Shown: positions 47,988 to 56,730, counted from the first letter of the stretch. The stretch is DNA of 64,000 bases from Bradyrhizobium zhengyangense (GCF_022012435.1 NZ_JAKLUA010000007.1:1-64000), one strand, 5' to 3'. Made by a program: numbers and translations. The notes: a model not told the origin generated them from the sequence alone.

Positions 47988-48194
47988 TTGTCGAAACAAT
48001 CCCTGCGCGAAGAGGCCGAGCGCCTGATCCGCGAATCGATGGAAAAGAAGACCATCGTCGTGAAGCAGGGCTCGACCCGTATCGAGACGGTCTGCGGCAA
48101 ATGCGGCGCGCCGAACCGGGTCCAGGCGGAAAAAGGCCAGACCCGCGTCAAGTTCGCCTGCAAGAATTGCGGGCACAAGCAGGAGACGCTGTAG
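47988..48194 (+). CDS. Small zinc-ribbon protein
   Basis: This 68-residue protein has a helical, charged front (SLREEAERLIRESMEKKTIVV) and a four-cysteine zinc ribbon: Cys36/Cys39 in VCGKCGAPNRV and Cys58/Cys61 in ACKNCGHKQ. It probably binds nucleic acid or another protein. The only start giving the full domain is TTG 47988, placed eight bases after GGCGGAG. It follows the Rieske gene across a dispersed repeat and may be transcribed separately. No family name is certain. Confidence 0.7.
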   Translation: MSKQSLREEAERLIRESMEKKTIVVKQGSTRIETVCGKCGAPNRVQAEKGQTRVKFACKNCGHKQETL

Positions 48195-48202
48195 GCTTCT
48201 TA

Positions 48203-48397
48203 CCTCTCCCCGCCCTTCTGCGGGGAGAGGTCGGATCGCGACAGCGATCCGGGTGAGGGACCGGGCACGCGGTTACCGCAATCAAACTCCGACCGACTCC
48301 AGTGGGACCGGTTAGGGAAGTCCACCTTAGCTACTCACATCGAGCTTGCGGAGGCATCCCCTCACCCCACCCTCTCCCCGTAAGAACGGGGCGAGGG
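48203..48397. repeat. Cluster of C-rich hairpins between convergent genes
   Basis: CCTCTCCCCG-N8-CGGGGAGAGG (48203-48230), CGGATCGC-GACA-GCGATCCG (48232-48251) and CCCTCTCCCCGT-AAGA-ACGGGGCGAGGG (48370-48397) lie between the zinc-ribbon and SDR genes. They are common intergenic hairpins of this lineage and may help end transcription in both directions. Confidence 0.6.
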
Positions 48398-48417
48398 AGT
48401 GAGAGAGCTGTGCCCGC

Positions 48418-49263
48418 CTAACCCCCCTTCACGAACCGTGCGAACGCATCCGCGTAATCCGGATGCCAGCGCGACAGCGGCGGGCGGTTCTCGACGATGT
48501 CGCCGGCAGCCCACAGCATGCGTTTCTCGTCGAGTGCGCGCGGCACGTCATTGTCAGGGCAGAGGATGTAGAAATCGCCGGCCTCGAGCCGCGCGATCAT
48601 GAAATCCACGGTCTGCTCGGGCGTCCAGGCGCTGGCCGGCTTTTCGGTGCGGCCCTTGGCGGTGAGCCCGGTGAACACGAAGCCGGGGATCAGGAGATGC
48701 GCGGTGATTTGGCAATCCCTGGTGCTGCGCAGCTCGTGCTGGAGCGCCTCGGTAAACGCCTTCACGCCGGCCTTGGAGACATTGTAGGCGGGATCGCCGG
48801 GCGGGGTGGTGATGCCTTGCTTGGAGCCGGTGTTGATGATCAGGCCTGCCTTGCCGCGTGCCATCATGTTCGGCGCGAAGATGCGCGTGCCGTTGATGAT
48901 GCCCCACATATTGACGCCGATGATCCGGTGCCAATTGTCCGGCTCGCCGAACAGCGTGCTGCCCGGCTGGATGCCGGCATTGTTCATCAGCAGGTCGGTG
49001 CCGCCGAAATGCGCGCCCACGGCGCGTTCCAGTTCCGTCACGCTCTCGATCCGGCTGACGTCGGCTACTGATGTCATCACGTTCGCTGCGCCTGCGATCG
49101 ATGATAGTTTTGTTGCAGCCTCCGCCAGCCCGCTCTCGTCGACATCGGCGATGCACACTTTCATCCCGGCGCGTGCGAATGCCATAGCCGCGGCGAAACC
49201 GATGCCGGATGCGCCGCCGGTGATCACGGCAACATTGCCCTTGGCGATGACAGGATGCGGCAT
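48418..49263 (-). CDS. Short-chain dehydrogenase/reductase
   Basis: This 281-residue NAD(P)-dependent oxidoreductase has a classical SDR fold. Cofactor motif VITGGASGIG is at residues 14-21, NNAG at 94-97, and the active site consists of Ser147 (NTGSKQG), Tyr160 and Lys164 (YNVSK). Asp40 in CIADVDE after the second strand favours NAD(H). The substrate is unknown. The start at 49263 is preceded by GGAGAACTGCC. It is divergent from the aldehyde dehydrogenase 185 bases away, so alcohol and aldehyde oxidation may be linked. Confidence 0.93.
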   Translation of the reverse strand: MPHPVIAKGNVAVITGGASGIGFAAAMAFARAGMKVCIADVDESGLAEAATKLSSIAGAANVMTSVADVSRIESVTELERAVGAHFGGTDLLMNNAGIQPGSTLFGEPDNWHRIIGVNMWGIINGTRIFAPNMMARGKAGLIINTGSKQGITTPPGDPAYNVSKAGVKAFTEALQHELRSTRDCQITAHLLIPGFVFTGLTAKGRTEKPASAWTPEQTVDFMIARLEAGDFYILCPDNDVPRALDEKRMLWAAGDIVENRPPLSRWHPDYADAFARFVKGG

Positions 49264-49448
49264 GGCAGTTCTCCGGGAGTGACTCTTGGTCGAGCTATAA
49301 CATGCGTTCGCGGGACCCTGCACAAGTCGGCATGGCAGGCCTTCGTTCCGCGCCGACTTTACGCCTCTCCGGCGCCGCTGTATTCTCTTTGGCCTAACGA
49401 TCCCGCCCAGATCGAACCCAATCAATCACCTATAAAGGGAGTGCAGCC

Positions 49449-50945
49449 ATGGCTGTGTCGCAGGCGATTCCGATCACGCGCCATCCGTTCGCCAACGGGT
49501 CCTACAAGCAGATGCTGATCGACGGGAAGTGGGTTGATGCCGCCTCCGGCAAGCGCTTCGAGACCCACAACCCCGCCACCGGCGAGCTGCTCGCAACCGT
49601 TGCCGAAGGCGACAAGGAAGACATCGATCGTGCGGTCGCGGCCGCCCGCCGAGCCTTCGAAGGCCCCTGGAGCAAGGTTAAGCCGTTCGAGCGCCAGAAC
49701 CTGCTGCTCAGGCTGGCCGATCTCGTCGAGAAGAATTTCGACGAATTGTCGCAGCTCGATACGCTCGACATGGGCGCGCCGCTCAGCCGCACCCGCGCCT
49801 ATCGCCTGCGCGCCGTCGGCATGCTGCGCTATTACGCCGGCCAGACCACGGCGATCCATGGCGAGACCATCGAGAACTCGCTGCCCGGCGAGATCTTCTC
49901 CTACACGCTGAAGGAGCCGATCGGCGTCGTCGGCGCCATCATTCCCTGGAATGGTCCGCTCACCGCGACGATCTGGAAGATCGGCCCTGCGATCGCGACC
50001 GGCTGCACCGTGGTGCTGAAGCCGGCCGAAGAGGCGCCGCTGACCTCGCTGCGCATCGCCGAGCTCGCGATGGAAGCTGGCATTCCGCCCGGCGTCGTCA
50101 ACGTCGTGCCCGGCTATGGCGAGACCGCAGGCGCCGCGCTTGCCTCGCACCATGACGTCGACAAGGTCGCCTTCACCGGCTCGCATGTCACGGGACAGTC
50201 GATCATTCGGGCGTCGGCGGGTAACCTCAAGCGCGTCTCGCTCGAGCTCGGCGGCAAGTCGCCTGATATCGTGTTTGCGGATGCCGATCTCGATGCCGCC
50301 GTTCCGGGCGCCGCGATGGCGGTGTTCGCCAATTCAGGCCAGATCTGCAGCGCCGGCACCCGCCTGTTCGTCGAGCAGGCCATCTACGAAGAGTTCGTCG
50401 GCCGCGTCGCCGAGTTCGGCAAGAAGCTGCAGGTCGGCAACGGCCTCGATCCCAACGTGCAGATCGGCCCGCTGGTCTCCGAGCAGCAGCTCGAGCGCGT
50501 CACCGGTTATCTCGACATCGGCCAAAAGGAAGGCGCGCGAGCACTCGCCGGCGGCGGCCGCGTCACCGAAGGCGCGTTGTCAAAAGGCTTCTTCGTCTCT
50601 CCGACCGTGTTCGCCGGCGTCCAGGACAACATGCGCATCGCGCAGGAGGAGATCTTCGGTCCCGTCATCTCCGCGATCGCGTTCAAGGACATGGACGAAC
50701 TGGTCAAGCGCGCCAACAACACCACCTTCGGCCTCGGCTCCGGCCTGTGGACGCGCGACGTCACCAAGGCGCATGCGGTCGCAAAGCGCCTGCGCGCAGG
50801 CTCGGTGTGGGTGAATTGCTACCAGGCGATGGACCCGGCCGTGCCGTTCGGCGGCTACAAGATGAGCGGCTATGGCCGCGAGTCCGGCAAGCAGCATGTC
50901 GAGGAATATCTCAACGTGAAGGCCGTCTGGATCAAGACGGCGTAA
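49449..50945 (+). CDS. NAD-dependent aldehyde dehydrogenase
   Basis: This 498-residue cytoplasmic enzyme of the ALDH superfamily oxidises aldehydes to acids. Glu266 in SLELGGKSPDIV is the general base and Cys300 in NSGQICSAGTRLF the nucleophile. IIPWNGPL and AFTGSHVTGQ are the cofactor-binding motifs, and EEIFGPVI and PFGGYKMSGYGRE complete the pattern. Length is normal for the family. The start at 49449 is preceded by AAGGGAGTGCAGCC. The ene-reductase gene follows by 120 bases on the same strand. The substrate is unknown. Confidence 0.94.
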   Translation: MAVSQAIPITRHPFANGSYKQMLIDGKWVDAASGKRFETHNPATGELLATVAEGDKEDIDRAVAAARRAFEGPWSKVKPFERQNLLLRLADLVEKNFDELSQLDTLDMGAPLSRTRAYRLRAVGMLRYYAGQTTAIHGETIENSLPGEIFSYTLKEPIGVVGAIIPWNGPLTATIWKIGPAIATGCTVVLKPAEEAPLTSLRIAELAMEAGIPPGVVNVVPGYGETAGAALASHHDVDKVAFTGSHVTGQSIIRASAGNLKRVSLELGGKSPDIVFADADLDAAVPGAAMAVFANSGQICSAGTRLFVEQAIYEEFVGRVAEFGKKLQVGNGLDPNVQIGPLVSEQQLERVTGYLDIGQKEGARALAGGGRVTEGALSKGFFVSPTVFAGVQDNMRIAQEEIFGPVISAIAFKDMDELVKRANNTTFGLGSGLWTRDVTKAHAVAKRLRAGSVWVNCYQAMDPAVPFGGYKMSGYGRESGKQHVEEYLNVKAVWIKTA

Positions 50946-51065
50946 GGCCTGTTTCTCCCGCGTTCCCGCGCGAGGGAATATCTGTTTTTTGGTGGGGCGG
51001 CGCCTTTTCCGGTGGCCGCCCCTCGCTATATGATCCGCATCCTTCCATAGCCACCTGGGGCCAGC

Positions 51066-52193
51066 ATGAAATATCCGGCGTTGTTTAGACCATTGCAGGT
51101 CGGTCCGTACAAGCTTGCGCATCGCGTCGCGATGGCGCCGCTGACACGCATGCGTGCCGAGCGCGACAGCTTTTCGCCGCGGCCGCTCAACGCCGAATAT
51201 TACGGTCAGCGCGCGACGAAGGGCGGCCTGATCATCGCCGAAGCCTCGCCGGTGCTCTCGCATGGCCGCGGCAATCCCGCGACGCCGGGCATCTATACGG
51301 ACGCGCAGATCGCCGGCTGGCGCAAAGTGGTCGATGCCGTGCACGCCAAGGGCGGCATCATCTTCCTCCAGCTCTGGCATGTCGGCCGCGTCTCACACTC
51401 CTCCTTCCACGGCGGTGACCTGCCGGTCTCGGCTTCGGCAATCCCGATCAGGGCCGAAGGCATGAAGGCGATGACCGCCGATGGCAAGATCGCCGATTAC
51501 GAGACGCCGCGCGCGCTGGAGACCGACGAGGTCAAGGGCATCGTCGAGGCCTTCCGGCAGGGCGCGAAGAACGCGCTCGCGGCCGGCTTTGACGGCGTCG
51601 AGATCCATGGCGCCAATGGCTATCTGCTCGAGCAGTTCCTGCAATCACGCAGCAACCAGCGCACCGATCAATATGGCGGCTCGATCGAGAACCGCACGCG
51701 CCTGCTGCTTGAAGTCACCCAGGCCGCGATCGACGTCTGGGGCGCGAACCGCGTCGGCGTGCGGCTGTCCCCACATGGCATCGCCAATGATTCCGCCGAG
51801 CCCGATCCGATGCCGCTCTATACTCACGTGGTGAAGGCGCTCGACAAGCTCGGCCTTGCCTATCTGCACCTCATCGAGCCGCGCTCCAGCGGTGCCGGCC
51901 GCGCCGACGTCCATTGGGAGAACGTGCCCTCGGCCATGGTGCTGTTCCGTCCGCACTACAGCGGCGTGCTGATGACCGCCGGTGGCTTCACCGGCGAAAC
52001 CGCGAATGCCGCGATCGCCGACGGCCATGCCGACATCATCGCCTTCGGCCGCATCTTCATCTCCAACCCCGATCTGCCACGTCGGTTCGAGCATGGCTAT
52101 CCCATCACGCCGTACAATCGCGCGACGTTCTATGGCGGCGAGGAAAAGGGATATACGGATTACCCTGTCTATGACGAGCTGACGCTGGCGTGA
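51066..52193 (+). CDS. Old Yellow Enzyme family ene-reductase
   Basis: This 375-residue flavoprotein reduces activated C=C bonds, or nitro groups in some members, with NAD(P)H. It starts ALFRPLQVGPYKLAHRVAMAPLTRMRA, the FMN-barrel opening. FLQLWHVGRVSH, VEIHGANGYLLEQFLQ with the substrate-binding His and Asn, NQRTDQYGGSIENRTR, and ADIIAFGRIFISNPDLPRR complete the OYE/NemA pattern. It is soluble, with no extra FeS domain. Placement after an aldehyde dehydrogenase suggests a detoxification role against enals or enones; this is inference. Confidence 0.93.
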   Translation: MKYPALFRPLQVGPYKLAHRVAMAPLTRMRAERDSFSPRPLNAEYYGQRATKGGLIIAEASPVLSHGRGNPATPGIYTDAQIAGWRKVVDAVHAKGGIIFLQLWHVGRVSHSSFHGGDLPVSASAIPIRAEGMKAMTADGKIADYETPRALETDEVKGIVEAFRQGAKNALAAGFDGVEIHGANGYLLEQFLQSRSNQRTDQYGGSIENRTRLLLEVTQAAIDVWGANRVGVRLSPHGIANDSAEPDPMPLYTHVVKALDKLGLAYLHLIEPRSSGAGRADVHWENVPSAMVLFRPHYSGVLMTAGGFTGETANAAIADGHADIIAFGRIFISNPDLPRRFEHGYPITPYNRATFYGGEEKGYTDYPVYDELTLA

Positions 52194-52202
52194 TCTCTCC
52201 TC

Positions 52203-52308
52203 CGTCATTCCTGGGCGGTGCGTAGCGCCGAACCCGGAATCCATTCACGCCTTGGCTTGCTGCTCAACGGATTCCGGGCTCGCGACTTCGTCGCGCCCCG
52301 GAATGACG
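52203..52308. repeat. CGTCATTC-type inverted repeat, copy 2
   Basis: CGTCATTCCTGGGC and GCCCCGGAATGACG form the outer arms, with AACCCGGAATCC and GGATTCCGGGCT inside. The element starts ten bases after the ene-reductase stop and belongs to the same family as 47837-47920. Confidence 0.75.
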
Positions 52309-52343
52309 AGCTTGATTTGTGGCCCGGCCGTCAACACAATCTC

Positions 52344-52430
52344 CGTCATTGCGAGCGCAGCGAAGCAATCCAGAGTCTTTCCGCAGAGGCAGTCTGGATT
52401 GCTTCGTCGCTGACGCTCCTCGCAATGACG
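52344..52430. repeat. CGTCATTGCGAG inverted repeat
   Basis: CGTCATTGCGAG and CTCGCAATGACG are the outer arms, and GCGAAGCAATCCAGA and TCTGGATTGCTTCG the inner arms. This is a second, distinct repeat family, common in many proteobacterial genomes. It ends 13 bases before the GFA-family gene and so includes most of that gene's leader. Confidence 0.75.
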
Positions 52431-52443
52431 ATGAGGAAATATC

Positions 52444-52950
52444 ATGGCCAAAGCTGCAGTCGCCGCAGGAACCGCCACGGGCCAATGCCTCTGCGGCAAG
52501 GTCACTTTCGAGATCGACGTCCCCGCGCGATGGGCCTGGCATGATCACTCCGCCGCGAGCCGCCGCGCTCATGGCGCGGCCTACGCGACTTATGTCGGCA
52601 GCTGGAAGAAGCGCTTTCGCATTACATCAGGCAAGATCGCGCTCACCCGTTACGAGGACAAGGCGACCAAGACCGTGCGCAGCTTCTGCTCGCATTGCGG
52701 CACGCCGATCGCCTATGAGCGCCCGCGCGGCCCGCACATGGTCAATATTCCCCGCGCGCTCTTCAAAGAGCGCACGGGGCGCCAGCCGCTCTATCACATC
52801 GCCATCGAGGAGCTGCAGGAATGGGCCTATACCGGCGAGCCGCTGGTGCCGCTGAAGGGCTTTCCGGGCGTGGTCTGGCAGCGCTCAAAAAAGAAGAAGC
52901 GTGCTAGCGGCGAGAATCCGTTCGAGCTCGGGCGCGAGGAGGCGCTTTAA
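52444..52950 (+). CDS. GFA-fold (CENP-V/Gfa-like) zinc protein lacking the central cysteines
   Basis: This 168-residue protein has the front Cys pair (Cys15, Cys17 in GQCLCGKVTFEI) and the later pair (Cys82, Cys85 in SFCSHCGTPIAYE) of the glutathione-dependent formaldehyde-activating fold. The usual middle C-x-C-x2-C is replaced by WHDHSAASRRAHGA at residues 32-45, so only one zinc site is complete. It is probably not a formaldehyde-activating enzyme in the strict sense. The start at 52444 follows GATGAGGAAAT. Its last 47 bases overlap the 3' end of the convergent TfoX gene. Confidence 0.83.
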   Translation: MAKAAVAAGTATGQCLCGKVTFEIDVPARWAWHDHSAASRRAHGAAYATYVGSWKKRFRITSGKIALTRYEDKATKTVRSFCSHCGTPIAYERPRGPHMVNIPRALFKERTGRQPLYHIAIEELQEWAYTGEPLVPLKGFPGVVWQRSKKKKRASGENPFELGREEAL

Positions 52951-53329
52951 TCCTCGTCTTGGTTGCTGCCTTGCGCGGCGCAGCCCGCTTTGCCGGCGGC
53001 TTGGCCGGCATCGTCGCCACGTAATCGAGCGCGCGCTTCACCCAGGACTTGAGCCCGGCATCGGTTCGCGTGCCTTCATCCGAGACCCGCACGAACCCGG
53101 TCATGATGCGCCCGCGCATTTCCATCGGACTTGTGTGCGGTTCCTTCAGCATACTCGCGTGCGCCTCAGGGCCGACGCGAAACAGCATGCCGCCGCGGCC
53201 GCTGATGGTGCAGCACATCACGTTGTCCACCATGAAGCAAAGCCCGCCCATCATCTTCTTTTCCGCAACGTGACGCTGGCCCGCCAGCAACTTGCGAACC
53301 CGTGATGCGGTGCCCTCGTCGTAGGCCAT
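52904..53329 (-). CDS. TfoX N-terminal domain protein with basic tail
   Basis: This 141-residue protein has one TfoX N-terminal domain (about 5-100; KKMMGGLCFMVDNVMCCTISGRGGMLFRVG and GFVRVSDEG). It then ends in a Pro/Ala/Lys/Arg-rich tail (AKPPAKRAAPRKAATKTRIKAP) that resembles H1-like DNA-binding tails. The competence role of TfoX is known only from gammaproteobacteria; these short versions are uncharacterised. The start at 53329 follows GGAGGACC. The tail is encoded in the 47 bases overlapping the GFA gene and upstream of it, so the overlap may have extended it. Confidence 0.83.
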   Translation of the reverse strand: MAYDEGTASRVRKLLAGQRHVAEKKMMGGLCFMVDNVMCCTISGRGGMLFRVGPEAHASMLKEPHTSPMEMRGRIMTGFVRVSDEGTRTDAGLKSWVKRALDYVATMPAKPPAKRAAPRKAATKTRIKAPPRARARTDSRR

Positions 53330-53470
53330 GACGGTCCTCCCGGCTTGGTCGATCTTTCCAGCTTCTCCTCGTGTGCGCAAGGCAGCCATGACCGCACTTC
53401 CTTGCGCGTGCCCCGAAAGTTCGGCCATCATGTCCCAGTCCTTGCGGCAACGTCCGCTCCTGGAGGAAAC

Positions 53471-55132
53471 ATGAAGAACAAGATCACCGGCCGCTCGGCC
53501 TTTCTCGCGCTGCTCAAGGACGAGGGTATCACGCATCTGTTCGGCAACCCCGGGACCACCGAGCTGCCGATCATGCACGCGCTGAAGGATCACCCTGACC
53601 TCACCTATGTGATGGCGATGCAGGAAAGCCTGGTGGTCGCGATCGCCGACGGCTACAGCCGCGCTTCCGGCAAGCTCGTCGCCTGCAACGTCCATGTCGC
53701 GCCCGGCCTCGGCAATGCGATGGGCTCGCTCTACAACGCCCAGTTCACGGGCACGCCGATGATCCTCACCGCCGGCCAGCAGGAGCAGGGCCACGGCCTG
53801 ATGGAGCCGGTGCTCTATGGCCCGCTGGTACGCATGGCCGAGCCGTTGGTGAAATGGGCGGTCGAGGTGACGCGGCTGGAAGATTTGCCCCGCATCGTGC
53901 GCCGCGCCGCGAAGGTGGCGATGACGCCGCCGACCGGGCCGGTGTTCATCTCGCTGCCGGGCGACATCCTCAACAGCGAAGCCGGTATCGACCTCGGCCG
54001 CTCCACCCGCATCGACGCGCGGGTGAAGCCCTCGGACGACGCGCTCAGAGCATTCGCCGCGCGGCTGCTGAAAGCGGAGCGCCCTGTGATCGTCACCATG
54101 GACGAGGTAGTCAAGAGCGACGCACTGAAGGAAGCTGCCGAACTCGCCGAACTGCTTGGTGCCGCCGCCTATCAATCCTCGACACCCTATGGCTCGCACT
54201 TCCTTTCGGAGAGCCCAAGCTTCGTCGGCACGCTGGCCCGCGTGCAGAAGGTCGCGCGCGACACGCTTGCGCCTTATGACCTCCTGATCGCGCTTGGCGG
54301 CGATCCCCTGCGCATGTCGGTCTATAGCGAGGTCGACGCGCTGCCTGATGGTCTCGGCATCGTGCAGGTCGGTCTCGTCGACTGGGAAATCGCCAAGAAC
54401 TACGGTGCCGAGATCGCGCTGAAAGCGGACGTGAAGGAAACGCTGCGCGCGCTGATCCCGGTGCTAAAAGAGATGGGCGGTGCGCCGCTCGCGAGCCGCG
54501 CAAAGCAGCGTCTCATCGAGCTTGCGCCGAAGAATTGGACCGCGCGGCGCGCCGCTTTGGTCGAGCAGATCGGCAAGAACGCCGCCCGCACGCCGATTGA
54601 TCCTGATTATCTCGTGCTGCAAATGGTCGAGGCGATGCCTGAGAATGCCATCCTCGTTGACGAAGGCCTCACCTCCAGCCGCCAGGTCGCGGCGCTGCGT
54701 CCGCATCGCGATCGCTATGGCTATCACGGCCTTGCCTCCGGCGGCATCGGCTGGGGCCTGCCGGCCTCGGTCGGCGCCAGCATCGCCAATCCGGATCGCC
54801 CTGTCGTGTGTTTCTCAGGCGACGGCAGCGCGATGTACTCGATCCAGTCGCTATGGACCGCCGCGCATCACAAGCTGCCGCTCAATGTCGTCATCGCCAA
54901 CAATGGCGGCTACCGCATCATCAAGCAGCGCCTGCTTTCCTTCCATGGCGACAACAATTATGTCGGCATGGATTTTGTCGATCCGCCCGTGGATTTCGCA
55001 GGCGTTGCCAAGGCGCTCGGCTGCGAAGCGATCAAGATCAGCGATCCCAGCGAGCTGAAGGCGACGCTGGCGTCGGCGTTCAATCGGCCGGGTACGAAGC
55101 TGATCGAGGTGATGGTGGACGGGGAGGTGTAG
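53471..55132 (+). CDS. Thiamine-diphosphate enzyme, benzoylformate decarboxylase/acetolactate synthase-like
   Basis: This 553-residue cytoplasmic enzyme has the three-domain TPP fold. LKDEGITHLFGNPGTTELPIMHAL and catalytic Glu52 in MAMQESLVVAIADGYSRASG lie in the Pyr domain. The PP domain has GDGSAMYSIQSLWTAAHHKLPLNVVIANN (about 450-480), the G-D-G...N-N Mg/TPP motif. PGLGNAMGSLYNAQFTGTP recalls benzoylformate decarboxylase. The lack of a small regulatory subunit gene argues against acetolactate synthase. The start at 53471 follows TGGAGGAAAC. It is monocistronic and ends at a strong hairpin. Confidence 0.87.
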   Translation: MKNKITGRSAFLALLKDEGITHLFGNPGTTELPIMHALKDHPDLTYVMAMQESLVVAIADGYSRASGKLVACNVHVAPGLGNAMGSLYNAQFTGTPMILTAGQQEQGHGLMEPVLYGPLVRMAEPLVKWAVEVTRLEDLPRIVRRAAKVAMTPPTGPVFISLPGDILNSEAGIDLGRSTRIDARVKPSDDALRAFAARLLKAERPVIVTMDEVVKSDALKEAAELAELLGAAAYQSSTPYGSHFLSESPSFVGTLARVQKVARDTLAPYDLLIALGGDPLRMSVYSEVDALPDGLGIVQVGLVDWEIAKNYGAEIALKADVKETLRALIPVLKEMGGAPLASRAKQRLIELAPKNWTARRAALVEQIGKNAARTPIDPDYLVLQMVEAMPENAILVDEGLTSSRQVAALRPHRDRYGYHGLASGGIGWGLPASVGASIANPDRPVVCFSGDGSAMYSIQSLWTAAHHKLPLNVVIANNGGYRIIKQRLLSFHGDNNYVGMDFVDPPVDFAGVAKALGCEAIKISDPSELKATLASAFNRPGTKLIEVMVDGEV

Positions 55133-55137
55133 CCCCG

Positions 55138-55167
55138 GTGTCGTCCTGGCGAAAGCCAGGACGACAC
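55138..55167. terminator. GAAA-loop hairpin between convergent genes
   Basis: GTGTCGTCCTGGC and GCCAGGACGACAC pair perfectly over 13 bases around a GAAA tetraloop, six bases after the TPP-enzyme stop codon. It belongs to the same family as 1603-1628. There is no T-run, but its position and stability suggest a transcript end. Confidence 0.65.
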
Positions 55168-55185
55168 CGAAGATGAGGTGAGAGC

Positions 55186-56565
55186 CTACCCCCTCTTCCC
55201 CACCCGATACCCCGCCGCAGGATGCGGCGCATCAAGCCGCGCGCGGCCGTCGCCGAACAGTTTTTCCCGCAGCGTACCCTTTGCATATTCCGGCTTGTAC
55301 CGCCCGCGCCTGGTCAACTCCGGCACCAGCATGTCGCTGATATCCTCGAAATCGCCGGGCGAGATCGCAAACGCGACGTTGAGGCCGTCGACATCAGTCT
55401 TCTCGAACCAGTCCTCGATTCTGTCGGCGACGCTTTCGGGCGTGCCGACCACGACCGGCCCGGCGCCGCCGATGCCGACATGCTCGATGACATCACGCAC
55501 GGTCCAGACCCGATCGGGGTCGCCGCGGGTGACGTTGTCGAGCGCGCTGCGGCCGGCATCGTTCTGGACGTGACGGACCTGCTGGTCGAGCTCGTAGCCT
55601 GAGAAGTCGATGCCGGTCCAGCCCGACATCAAAGCGAGCGCGCCTTCCGGATTGATGTGCGAGCGGTAGTCGGCATATTTCGCCGCAGCTTCAGCTTCGG
55701 TGTTGCCGAGGATGATCGTCATCATGTTGAACATCAGGATCTCGGCTGGGTTGCGGCCGAGCGCGGCCGCCTCCTGGCGGATCGCGGCGACGCGCGGCGC
55801 GATGATCTTGGCAGACGGTCCCGACATGAACACGCATTCGGCGTGTTTTGCGGCGAACTGCCGCCCGCGCGGCGAGGTGCCGGCCTGGTACAGCACCGGC
55901 GTGCGCTGGGGCGACGGCTCGCTGAGATGGATCGTGTTGTTGATGCGATAGTTCGCACTCTCATGATTGATGCGATGAACTTTGCTGGGATCGGTGAAGA
56001 TGCCGCGCTTGCGATCGCGCAGCACCGCGTCTTCCTCCCAACTGCCCTCCCAGAGCTTGTAGACAACCTCCATATATTCGTCGGCGATGTCGTAGCGGTC
56101 GTCGTGCCCGGTCTGCTTGTCCTTGCCGGCGCCTCGCGCGGCGCTGTCGAGATAGCCGGTGACGACGTTCCAGCCGATCCGTCCCTCGGTGAGATGGTCG
56201 AGCGTCGACATCCGCCGCGCGAACGGATAGGGCGGCTCGAACGAAAGATTGCTGGTGACACCGAAGCCCAAATTCTTCGTCACTGCCGCCATTGCCGAAA
56301 GCAGCAGCAGCGGCTCGTTCGACGGCGTCTGTGCTGCATTGCGCAAGGCTGCGTCAGGGCTGTTGCCATAGACGTCGTAGACGCCGAGCACGTCGGCCAG
56401 GAACAACCCGTCGAAACGGCCGCGTTCCAGCGTCTTGGCAAGATCGATCCAGTAGGGCAGGCGGTTATATTCGGCGGTGCGGTCGCGCGGATGGGTCCAC
56501 AGCCCTGGCGACTGATGCGCGACGCAATTCATCGCAAATGCGTTGAGCCTGATTTGCTTGGCCAT
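55186..56565 (-). CDS. FMN-dependent monooxygenase, NtaA/SnaA/DszA family
   Basis: This 459-residue luciferase-like flavin monooxygenase begins KQIRLNAFAMNCVAHQSPGLWTHP, the NtaA/SnaA/DszA signature. RFDGLFLADVLGVYDVYGNSP, GRIGWNVVTGYLDSAARGAG and TPVLYQAGTSPRGRQFAAKHAECVF follow. These enzymes use reduced FMN from a separate reductase to oxidise chelators, sulfones or amines. No flavin reductase is next to it. The start at 56565 follows GGGGGACC. It is divergent from the M20 peptidase gene, with three symmetric sites between, so the two may share a regulator. Confidence 0.9.
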   Translation of the reverse strand: MAKQIRLNAFAMNCVAHQSPGLWTHPRDRTAEYNRLPYWIDLAKTLERGRFDGLFLADVLGVYDVYGNSPDAALRNAAQTPSNEPLLLLSAMAAVTKNLGFGVTSNLSFEPPYPFARRMSTLDHLTEGRIGWNVVTGYLDSAARGAGKDKQTGHDDRYDIADEYMEVVYKLWEGSWEEDAVLRDRKRGIFTDPSKVHRINHESANYRINNTIHLSEPSPQRTPVLYQAGTSPRGRQFAAKHAECVFMSGPSAKIIAPRVAAIRQEAAALGRNPAEILMFNMMTIILGNTEAEAAAKYADYRSHINPEGALALMSGWTGIDFSGYELDQQVRHVQNDAGRSALDNVTRGDPDRVWTVRDVIEHVGIGGAGPVVVGTPESVADRIEDWFEKTDVDGLNVAFAISPGDFEDISDMLVPELTRRGRYKPEYAKGTLREKLFGDGRARLDAPHPAAGYRVGKRG

Positions 56566-56653
56566 GCTGGTCCCCCGGCGCCCTGTACTGAGCGCTCTTT
56601 GAATGATAGACGTGCGCCCCAATCTGGCGAAGTTCTTGCATATCATTGGTCCA

Positions 56654-56730
56654 TGGCAAGGGCCAAGAATAGGAAGGCTTGCGCTTGGCAAGGCCAAAAT
56701 CAGCGGCACTTCCGCTCTTGGCAAGCCAAG
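56654..56730. promoter_or_regulatory. Three TTGGC/GCCAA symmetric sites in a divergent promoter region
   Basis: TGGC-AAGG-GCCA (56654-56665), TTGGC-AAG-GCCAA (56685-56697) and CTTGGC-AA-GCCAAG (56717-56730) are spaced about 31 to 33 bases, close to three helical turns, between the monooxygenase and M20 peptidase genes. The arms are alike while spacers vary from two to four bases. No regulator gene is adjacent. Confidence 0.5.
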
